From JADFNO01 sp965369945 (GTDB taxonomy: Bacteria > Planctomycetota > Phycisphaerae > Phycisphaerales > SM1A02), in the NCBI GenBank assembly GCA_965369945.1, contig CBDUST010000265.1, positions 1 to 6,604 of the forward strand: a stretch of 6,604 nt of DNA, written 5' to 3'. Below the pieces are notes generated by a model that was given only the letters and a program-made list of their open reading frames with translations, ran no database searches and had not been told where the DNA came from. Positions 1 to 5,526 of the stretch are shown piece by piece. A program made the position numbers and the translations under genes. Positions within the stretch are counted from its first letter, which is position 1. Every line of letters begins with the position of its first letter.

Positions 1-747
1 GATCGGCCGAGCTCCGACGCCGCGTTGAATCTCATATGTGCTGTCAAGACTGCTGCCCAGAGCGACATTGCAGAAGTGATCGTCTGCATGTTTGGGCCCA
101 CATCAGACGAATACTGCTTGATCCACCGTGGTACGCGCGTACGCAAAATGCACTCGAGTTATCGCTCCACCTTTCGAACGATCGGTGATATTCCTTTGGC
201 GATGATCGATCAGAAGTCGATCACATCATTCCGCGACGATTACAAGCGGCGGCGCAGCGATCGTAGCGTAAAGATCAACGCAGCGTATAGCGACGAAGCG
301 ACGTTGCTGTACTATTACCCGGGGATGAAGCCGGATGTGATGGAAGGAATGGTTGACAGCGGTTACCGCGGCATCGTGATTGCGGGCACCGGGTTGGGGC
401 ATGTCAATAAGGCAACCTATCGCGCATTGCAGTACGCCAAGGATAGAGGCGTGCATGTGTATATGACGGTGCAAACGCTCTGGGGGTTTGTGGGGATGTA
501 TGTCTACGAGACGGGGCGTGAGATGATGGAGCTTGGTGTTGTTCCCCTGGCGAACATGCTGCCGGAGGTCGCGTTCGTCAAATTGTCATGGGCGTTGGGG
601 CATAGCAACGATCGCGAAGAGGTCAAGCGTCTGATGCTCACGACGATCGGCGACGAGATCACTGAACGCGAACCGTATAATGGTTATCTCATATATCAAG
701 GCGCGGTTCCGGAAATTCAGGAGTTTCTGAAGAGCACCAAGCGTTAG
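1..747 (+). CDS. gatD: GatD-type Glu-tRNA(Gln) amidotransferase subunit D, C-terminal part (5' end outside window)
   Basis: The frame is open from base 1, so the gene begins upstream; the TTG at 25 is an internal Leu codon. The 248 visible residues start at DRPSSDAALNL, a stretch that in GatD follows the asparaginase-like HGTDT and GAQRSSDRPSSDA segments, so roughly the first 190 residues (Tudor-like N-terminal domain plus the catalytic Thr and Thr-Asp motifs) are missing. Visible hallmarks are HRGTRVRKMHSS, whose Lys (residue 49 counted from base 1) aligns with the catalytic Lys of type II asparaginases, then GIVIAGTGLGHV, the VQTLWGFVGMYVYETGREM segment, and LPEVAFVKLSWALGH near the C-terminus. 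In the known system GatD releases ammonia from Gln or Asn and GatE uses it to convert Glu-tRNA(Gln) to Gln-tRNA(Gln) in the cytoplasm. No gatE is visible here. The closest alternative is a stand-alone L-asparaginase, but the C-terminal half reads as GatD rather than AnsA or AnsB. Confidence 0.86.
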   Translation, partial: DRPSSDAALNLICAVKTAAQSDIAEVIVCMFGPTSDEYCLIHRGTRVRKMHSSYRSTFRTIGDIPLAMIDQKSITSFRDDYKRRRSDRSVKINAAYSDEATLLYYYPGMKPDVMEGMVDSGYRGIVIAGTGLGHVNKATYRALQYAKDRGVHVYMTVQTLWGFVGMYVYETGREMMELGVVPLANMLPEVAFVKLSWALGHSNDREEVKRLMLTTIGDEITEREPYNGYLIYQGAVPEIQEFLKSTKR

Positions 748-780
748 GTTTCATTCAGCATTGTTGTCGATCTGGGGCAC

Positions 781-787
781 GAGAGGA
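781..787 (+). promoter_or_regulatory. Ribosome binding site of the M28 peptidase gene
   Basis: GAGAGGA ends six bases before the ATG at 794. It decides the start: an in-frame TTG at 761 would add 11 residues, but it has no such site and would put a charged, non-signal stretch in front of the signal peptide. Confidence 0.7.
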
Positions 788-793
788 AAGAAG

Positions 794-2230
794 ATGCGAA
801 CGATTGTTATTCGTGCACTTGCTGGAATAATGTGCGTAACGAGCGTTGCGACGGCGAGCCAGGTGACTGATGGCGCCTCATCGGCGATCGCCGATCAATA
901 TCGAGAGGCGGCTGAGCGGATTATCGAAGCAACACTCGCTCAGAACGACGGCTACATGAAGCTCCAGGAACTGTGCGATGGAATCGGTCATCGCCTCAGC
1001 GGTTCACCACAGCTGGATCAAGCAATTCAGTGGGCCGCAGATGCTTTGCGACAGGATGGACAGGACAACGTGCGGATCGAGAAGGTGATGGTGCCACACT
1101 GGGTTCGAGGTAGTGAATCGTTGATGATGATTCGACCGCGTCGAGCACCGATTGCCATGCTCGGACTTGGCGGATCAGTTGGAACACCAAGTGAAGGAAT
1201 GACAGCTCAGGTGGTTGTTGTCGCGAATGAAGAAGAGCTGGAGGCCCTCGGCGAAGGTGCGCGTGGAAAGATCGTCCTCTTCAACAATCCGATGCCGGAT
1301 TACGATCCCGAGCAGGGCTCAGGCTACGGAACGACAGTTCGTTTCCGATCGAATGGTGCTCGCCTCGCTTCGGAGCAAGGAGCGGTCGCGTGTCTCGTTC
1401 GATCAGTGACGGCACATAGTCTGCGTTCACCGCATACTGGTGCGATGCGCTACGGTGATGCAGCGATCAAGATCCCTGCTGCGGCGGTATCGACGGAGGA
1501 TGCCGCCATGATGGCGCGCTTACAGGCGCGCGGTGTACCTGTAATCGTCACGTTGAAGATGGACGCCCAAACGCTCGATCCTGCTCCGTCGGGAAATGTG
1601 ATCGGCGAGTTGCGCGGTTCGACAAATCCCGACGAGATCGTCGTCATTGGCGGACACCTCGACTCTTGGGACGTGGGACAGGGTGCACATGATGATGGCA
1701 CCGGTTGCGTTATGGCCATGGAGGCGATCAACGTCCTCCGTCGCCTTGACATGATTCCACGTCGAACGATCCGGGTCGTGTTGTGGACGAACGAAGAAAA
1801 CGGCTTGGCGGGTGGTCGACAGTACGCAAAGGACCACGCTGACGAACTGGCCAGCCACGTCGCCGCCATCGAATCAGACTCGGGCGGTTATCGACCGACC
1901 GGTTATTCGATCCAATGCGCCGATGAGGTGAAACAGTCGACCGCAGCAGAGCAAATGCGCGACATTGCGCGCCTGTTTCTATCCTTGGGCGCGAACGATG
2001 TGCAGACCGGCCATGCGGGTGCTGATGTCGGACCGATGAGAGACGCCGGCGTCGTTCTCATGGGTCATGAGGTAGAAGGCTCGAAGTACTTCGACTACCA
2101 CCACTCGCACGCGGACACTGTGGACAAGGTAGACCCTGACGATTTCTCGCGGAACATTGCGGTCATGGCGACCGTCGCGTACATCCTTGCAGATATGCCT
2201 CAACGCATCGGTCAAACCGCGCCGAACTAG
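794..2230 (+). CDS. Secreted M28 family zinc metallopeptidase, carboxypeptidase Q-like, with PA-type insert
   Basis: This is a 478-residue exported aminopeptidase or carboxypeptidase-type enzyme that should remove residues from peptides with a two-zinc centre. A Sec signal peptide covers residues 1-21, with likely cleavage after ATA; Cys14 does not sit in a lipobox. A protease-associated-type domain lies at about 136-256, between the N-terminal segment (GIGHRLSGS) and the catalytic core. Core motifs are GGHLDSWDVGQG (zinc His288, catalytic-support Asp290), AHDDGTG (bridging Asp300), WTNEENG (general base Glu334, zinc Glu335), ESDSGG (zinc Asp362) and HHSHADTVD (zinc His437), so no key residue is missing. 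Length, the GQGAHDDG stretch, the HHSH stretch and the ADMP tail match animal plasma glutamate carboxypeptidase (CPQ, about 470 residues) better than short M28 aminopeptidases. It follows gatD by 46 bases and precedes the transporter gene by 39. The exact substrate cannot be told from sequence; release of amino acids from extracellular or periplasmic peptides is inferred. Confidence 0.93.
   Translation: MRTIVIRALAGIMCVTSVATASQVTDGASSAIADQYREAAERIIEATLAQNDGYMKLQELCDGIGHRLSGSPQLDQAIQWAADALRQDGQDNVRIEKVMVPHWVRGSESLMMIRPRRAPIAMLGLGGSVGTPSEGMTAQVVVVANEEELEALGEGARGKIVLFNNPMPDYDPEQGSGYGTTVRFRSNGARLASEQGAVACLVRSVTAHSLRSPHTGAMRYGDAAIKIPAAAVSTEDAAMMARLQARGVPVIVTLKMDAQTLDPAPSGNVIGELRGSTNPDEIVVIGGHLDSWDVGQGAHDDGTGCVMAMEAINVLRRLDMIPRRTIRVVLWTNEENGLAGGRQYAKDHADELASHVAAIESDSGGYRPTGYSIQCADEVKQSTAAEQMRDIARLFLSLGANDVQTGHAGADVGPMRDAGVVLMGHEVEGSKYFDYHHSHADTVDKVDPDDFSRNIAVMATVAYILADMPQRIGQTAPN
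880..895. repeat. 16-bp perfect palindrome with HIP1-type core
   Basis: ATCGGCGATCGCCGAT equals its own reverse complement and contains GCGATCGC, the core of the cyanobacterial HIP1 element. It lies inside the peptidase gene, encoding residues just after the signal peptide (SAIAD). The palindrome is read directly; any function is unknown, and it could be one instance of the general CGATCG excess in this window. Confidence 0.8.
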
Positions 2231-2256
2231 CTCATCGCACCGCACGTTGAACTCCT

Positions 2257-2262
2257 TACAAT
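2257..2262 (+). promoter_or_regulatory. Possible -10 element for a leaderless transcript of the solute-binding gene
   Basis: TACAAT fits the TANNNT form of a -10 box and ends seven bases before the GTG start at 2270, the distance expected if transcription begins at or next to the start codon. No Shine-Dalgarno sequence precedes this GTG, and no convincing -35 box is seen at 16-18 bases upstream. Both absences suit a leaderless start, but a six-base match is weak evidence. Confidence 0.35.
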
Positions 2263-2269
2263 ATGTAGT

Positions 2270-3643
2270 GTGGACGTTCACAGCGCAGTCGCCGTTTCAC
2301 GTCGGGCTATGCTCACATCGGTCGCCGCAGCAGGCGCAGGCTTCGCCCTATGGCCTTACCAGCCACGCGCCGCAAAGGACGTTCCTCCCGGGCGCATCGT
2401 GCTGAACTATTGGGAGAAGTGGACCGGCGTTGAGGGTCAGGCGCTACAGCGCATCGTCGATCAATTCAACGGTTCGCAGAATCGAATCTGGGTGAATCGA
2501 GTTCCCGTCAGTGACATTGTCGCCAAGTCCATGGTCGCCATCGGTGGGGGAGATCCACCCGACCTCATCGGTCTGTTTAACTTCAACATCCCGCTCTTCG
2601 CCGAGGCAGGCGCAATCATCCCGCTCAATGCTTTCGGATCGGCCCAGAGCCTGCAAGCCGAACATTATGCACCGGCGGTTTGGCGGATGTTGACTTACGA
2701 AAGCCAACTGTGGGCAGGCGTTACGACGTGCTATAGCCTCGCGCTCTACTACAACCGCAAGCAGTATCGAGAAGTTGGGCTTGATCCCGATCGCCCGCCG
2801 CGCACCGTCTCCGAGCTCGACCGCTACGCTAAGACACTCACGAGCTATAAGAAGGACGGTCATCTGGACCGCGCAGGATTCATGCCCAACATTCCCAGTT
2901 GGTGGGCGTACTTCTGGCCGGTAATGTTCGGTGGGTCCTTCTATGACAAGCAAACGAACCAGGCGACGCTTCTAACACCGGAGAATATCGCTGCGTATCG
3001 ATGGGTCGCTGAATACCCCAGGAGATATGGTCGCTTGGCGACGCAGTCATTCGGCGCTGGGTTCAGCCGCAGCTTCCACTCGCCCCAAGATCCGTTCTTG
3101 CTCGGGCAGGTGGCGATGATTATTCAAGGTCCGTGGATTGCGAACTTCATTCGGCAGTACGCACCCGACTTTGATTATGGATGTGCGCCGGCTCCAGTTA
3201 TCGATGAGCTCTTTGATCCGGCGCAGCCTCGCGGTCTACTCGAATCGGACGTGTTGGTTATTCCCAAGGGCTGTCCACATCCAGATGAAGCGTTTGAGTT
3301 TCTGCTTTTTACACAGCGGCAAGAAGTGCAAGAGCAGTTGGCGACCGATCACTGTAAACCCTCGCCTTTGCGCGACGTCTCATCTAGTTTCATGCGTGAT
3401 CACCCCAACGATTACGTGGCTATACATGACGCGATAGTGAAGAGCGTAGCAGTTCATGTCGCACCGCAGACACGTGTATGGAAACAATATGCAGACCGAA
3501 TCGGAAGTGCCTTCGATTCGATTTGGGCTGGCGCGGACGTGAATACCGAGCTTCAATCTGTGCAGAACCGTGTGCAGCAACTTCTCGACCGGGCGTCAAT
3601 GCGACGCCGACAGCGAGAGAGCGCGGTTGGAGCCGGAGCATGA
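2270..3643 (+). CDS. ABC transporter extracellular solute-binding protein (carbohydrate type), Tat-like signal
   Basis: This 457-residue binding protein of the family 1 (MalE/UgpB-like) class should capture a sugar or similar solute outside the inner membrane and hand it to the two permeases encoded next. GTG at 2270 is the only usable start after the in-frame stop at 2228; the next, ATG at 2309, would destroy the signal peptide. The N-terminus has a twin-arginine motif, SRRAML at residues 10-15, followed by a hydrophobic stretch to about residue 32, which suggests Tat export. The mature part opens with RIVLNYWEKWTG (42-53) and has the family's GGGDPPDL (92-99) segment, an aromatic PSWWAYFWPVMFGG stretch (209-222) typical of sugar-contacting regions, and VAMIIQGPW (281-289). 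The C-terminal helix (LQSVQNRVQQLLDRA) is also typical, and is followed by a short Arg-rich tail. The stop overlaps the next start. The substrate is unknown; a sugar or oligosaccharide is inferred from the permease family. Confidence 0.93.
   Translation: MDVHSAVAVSRRAMLTSVAAAGAGFALWPYQPRAAKDVPPGRIVLNYWEKWTGVEGQALQRIVDQFNGSQNRIWVNRVPVSDIVAKSMVAIGGGDPPDLIGLFNFNIPLFAEAGAIIPLNAFGSAQSLQAEHYAPAVWRMLTYESQLWAGVTTCYSLALYYNRKQYREVGLDPDRPPRTVSELDRYAKTLTSYKKDGHLDRAGFMPNIPSWWAYFWPVMFGGSFYDKQTNQATLLTPENIAAYRWVAEYPRRYGRLATQSFGAGFSRSFHSPQDPFLLGQVAMIIQGPWIANFIRQYAPDFDYGCAPAPVIDELFDPAQPRGLLESDVLVIPKGCPHPDEAFEFLLFTQRQEVQEQLATDHCKPSPLRDVSSSFMRDHPNDYVAIHDAIVKSVAVHVAPQTRVWKQYADRIGSAFDSIWAGADVNTELQSVQNRVQQLLDRASMRRRQRESAVGAGA
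3629..3632 (+). promoter_or_regulatory. Ribosome binding site of permease 1, inside the solute-binding gene
   Basis: GGAG lies seven bases before the ATG at 3640 within the last codons of the upstream gene. With the ATGA overlap it supports this start over an upstream in-frame ATG at 3478. Confidence 0.55.
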
Positions 3644-4524
3644 GCACCGTATCCCAGCGTTCACATACGCTCCGCGGGCTTGTGTGGATCAGTCCCTGGA
3701 TCGTCGGGTTCGTTCTCTTCATGCTTGCGCCGATGGGCGTAAGTCTTTATTACAGCCTTACCGACTACTCGCTGCTCGAACCGCCCATTCCCATCGGACT
3801 GGCGAACTATCGCGAATTGGCCAACGATGATGTCTTCTGGATAACGGTTCGCAACACCGGCTTGTATGCGCTGTTTTCGGTCGTACTCGGAACGATTCTC
3901 ACGATAGGCTTGGCGTCAATCCTAACTGGTAACCGCCGTGGTGTCGGGTTGGTTCGCGCCGTGGTATTCCTGCCGACACTTGTGCCATTGGTCGCCGCTG
4001 CTCTGGCATGGATGTGGATGTATAACGGCGAGGCTGGGTTGATCAACACGTTGCTGCGGCGAATCGGCATTGATGGTCCCAACTGGTTGGGCGATCGTCG
4101 TTGGGCGATGTCGGCGTTAGTAATGATGAGCCTTTGGCAGGTGGGCGGGGCGGTCGTCATCTGCCTTGCCGCGATGCAGGATGTTCCCCCGTCGTTGTAC
4201 CAAGCCGTGAGTATCGACGGGGCCGGCCCGGTCCGTCGATTCTGGCACGTGACACTTCCCATGATTTCGCCGGCGGTATTGTTCAACGTGATCATGGCCA
4301 TCATTTGGTCGCTTCAAGTGTTCGCTGTGCCCTACATCATGACCAAAGGCGGCCCTGAAGACGCGACACGCTTCTACACACAGTATCTCTATGAGAATGC
4401 GTTTGTGTACGGGCGCATGGGATATGCCAGCGCCATGGCGTGGATTCAATTGCTCGCAGTCTTGGTGTTGACTGGGATAACCATTCGCCTGTCGCGCCGC
4501 TATGTTCACTATCGAATCGCATGA
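3640..4524 (+). CDS. Carbohydrate ABC transporter permease 1 (MalF/UgpA type)
   Basis: This 294-residue inner-membrane protein should form half of the importer's translocation channel. Six membrane segments can be read, near residues 14-38, 70-95, 105-127, 155-177, 207-232 and 262-285. Between the fourth and fifth lies the cytoplasmic EAA loop that docks the ATPase: YQAVSIDGAGPVRRFWHVTLP, with Asp193-Gly194-Ala195 and Leu206-Pro207; the usual EAA is here QAV. Length is normal for UgpA/LacF-like permeases, without the extra large periplasmic domain of E. coli MalF. The start was set at 3640 because ATG overlaps the TGA of the binding-protein gene (ATGA), a usual arrangement for coupled translation; an ATG at 3478 would add 54 polar, unrelated residues overlapping the upstream gene. 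The stop again overlaps the next start by ATGA. Confidence 0.94.
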   Translation: MSTVSQRSHTLRGLVWISPWIVGFVLFMLAPMGVSLYYSLTDYSLLEPPIPIGLANYRELANDDVFWITVRNTGLYALFSVVLGTILTIGLASILTGNRRGVGLVRAVVFLPTLVPLVAAALAWMWMYNGEAGLINTLLRRIGIDGPNWLGDRRWAMSALVMMSLWQVGGAVVICLAAMQDVPPSLYQAVSIDGAGPVRRFWHVTLPMISPAVLFNVIMAIIWSLQVFAVPYIMTKGGPEDATRFYTQYLYENAFVYGRMGYASAMAWIQLLAVLVLTGITIRLSRRYVHYRIA

Positions 4525-5459
4525 GTGAATCGTCGATCAACCCGGGGAAGTGGGGCGGACCAGCAATCCTCGCCTATGTTGCGCTAGCAGTGATCACAAT
4601 CGCCTTCTCGCTGCCGGTTCTTTGGATGCTGACTAGTTCGCTCAAACCCGATGATCAGATGCTCGCAGATTCCAACCGACTGTTGCCGCGCGTCATGGAA
4701 GACGATCCAGCGGAAGCGCGCACGAATCGTGAGGTGTCGATCTTCCAACCAGCGTATTGGCGTGGGATCGGAACCTACGCTAAGGACAACTACACCCGCG
4801 CCTGGAACAGCCCCATCGCGGACTTTCCGCTTTACCTGAAGAACACGCTGATCATCTCCGGCCTGAGCGTGCTGGGCATGGTGATCTCAAGCTCGATCGT
4901 CGCCTACGGCTTTGCGCGCATCCGCTGGCGTGGACGCAATGCGTTGTTCGTAGTCGTACTGGCCACGATGATGATTCCCTTTCCAGTGCTCATGGCGCCG
5001 TTGTACATCGTCTTCCGACATTTGGGGTGGATCGGCACGTTCAAGCCGCTGTGGGTGCCGGCCTGGTTTGGCGGAGCGTTCAGTATCTTCCTTCTCAGAC
5101 AGTTCTTCTTGACGATACCGCGCCAACTCGATGAGGCGGCAATGCTCGATGGCTGTTCCCATTTCGGCATCTTCTGCCGGATTATCCTGCCACTATCAAA
5201 ACCGGCCTTGGCAGTCGTCGTTCTGTTCCAATTCGTAGCGACGTGGAACGACTTCGTTGGCCCGCTGATCTTTCTGAATCATCAGGAGCAGTACACGCTC
5301 GCCCTGGGACTGTATATGTATCAATCACAGCAAGGCGCGACGCCGTGGAATCTCCTCATGGCCGCGAGCTGTCTGGTTGTTCTACCGGTGCTGGTTGTAT
5401 TCCTACTAACGCAGCGGACCTTCCTCCACGGGATCGCCACGAGCGGGATCAGGCAATGA
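4521..5459 (+). CDS. Carbohydrate ABC transporter permease 2 (MalG/UgpE type) with enlarged first periplasmic loop
   Basis: This 312-residue inner-membrane protein should be the second channel subunit, pairing with the upstream permease. The first membrane segment is at about 15-37 and the second at about 108-130; the remaining segments follow the MalG pattern. The EAA loop is canonical, DEAAMLDGCSHFGIFCRIILP (Glu205-Ala206-Ala207, Asp210-Gly211), and the LFQFVATWNDFVGPLIF stretch is a well-known signature of this subunit. The loop between segments one and two is about 70 residues, rich in charged and polar residues (KPDDQMLADSN, EDDPAEARTNRE), which makes the protein longer than the roughly 275-280 residues common in MalG-like permeases. 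ATG at 4521 overlaps the previous TGA and has no clear Shine-Dalgarno site, so translation is probably coupled. No nucleotide-binding subunit follows; a shared ATPase encoded elsewhere is inferred. Confidence 0.94.
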   Translation: MSESSINPGKWGGPAILAYVALAVITIAFSLPVLWMLTSSLKPDDQMLADSNRLLPRVMEDDPAEARTNREVSIFQPAYWRGIGTYAKDNYTRAWNSPIADFPLYLKNTLIISGLSVLGMVISSSIVAYGFARIRWRGRNALFVVVLATMMIPFPVLMAPLYIVFRHLGWIGTFKPLWVPAWFGGAFSIFLLRQFFLTIPRQLDEAAMLDGCSHFGIFCRIILPLSKPALAVVVLFQFVATWNDFVGPLIFLNHQEQYTLALGLYMYQSQQGATPWNLLMAASCLVVLPVLVVFLLTQRTFLHGIATSGIRQ

Positions 5460-5497
5460 GCGTGAGGAATGTTTACACTATGCCTTGTCATACATAG
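5456..5497 (+). other. 13-codon ORF opened by a third ATGA overlap after permease 2
   Basis: ATG at 5456 overlaps the TGA of permease 2 and reads MSVRNVYTMPCHT before a TAG. The junction copies the two upstream junctions, all three being ATGAG and giving Met-Ser. It may be a tiny coupled ORF, the remnant of a lost downstream gene, or chance. AGG three bases upstream is too close for a good ribosome site. Nothing in the peptide points to a function. Confidence 0.3.
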
Positions 5498-5514
5498 CCA
5501 GTCGCTCTAGACCC

Positions 5515-5520
5515 GAGAGA
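5515..5520 (+). promoter_or_regulatory. Likely ribosome binding site of the esterase-like gene
   Basis: GAGAGA ends six bases before the ATG at 5527. It is a partial anti-SD match but is well placed, and the protein starting there has a complete signal peptide. The only other in-frame start nearby, TTG at 5485, has no comparable site. Confidence 0.5.
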
Positions 5521-5526
5521 ACATCC

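Noticed and set aside
25..27. TTG as the start of the GatD-like gene
   Set aside because: The frame is open to base 1 and the upstream codons read DRPSSDAA, a conserved internal part of GatD.
761..793. Upstream TTG extension of the M28 peptidase
   Set aside because: It would place 11 polar or charged residues before a clear signal peptide, while ATG 794 has a well-placed GAGAGGA.
1450..1869. Minus-strand open frame of 139 codons
   Set aside because: It lies opposite the M28 catalytic core, is rich in Arg, Ser and Pro as expected of a shadow frame, and shows no domain.
2231..2269. Terminator between the peptidase and binding-protein genes
   Set aside because: No GC-rich hairpin followed by a T-run is present in the 39 bases.
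3478..3639. 54-residue N-terminal extension of permease 1
   Set aside because: It lies wholly in the coding frame of the binding protein and reads as unrelated polar sequence; the ATGA overlap marks the start at 3640.
3807..4304. Minus-strand open frame of 165 codons
   Set aside because: It is antisense to the permease 1 membrane and EAA regions; low-complexity Thr/Arg/Pro composition and no recognisable motif.
4440..4520. 27-residue N-terminal extension of permease 2
   Set aside because: It overlaps the last membrane segment codons of permease 1, and the ATGA overlap at 4521 is the expected start.
5478..5497. Short inverted repeat CTATG/CATAG as operator or terminator
   Set aside because: Arms of five bases, a ten-base loop and no T-run; this is within chance expectation.
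5472..5499. Promoter with TTTACA as -35 before the esterase-like gene
   Set aside because: TTTACA matches five of six -35 bases, but no hexamer at 16-18 bases downstream resembles a -10 box.
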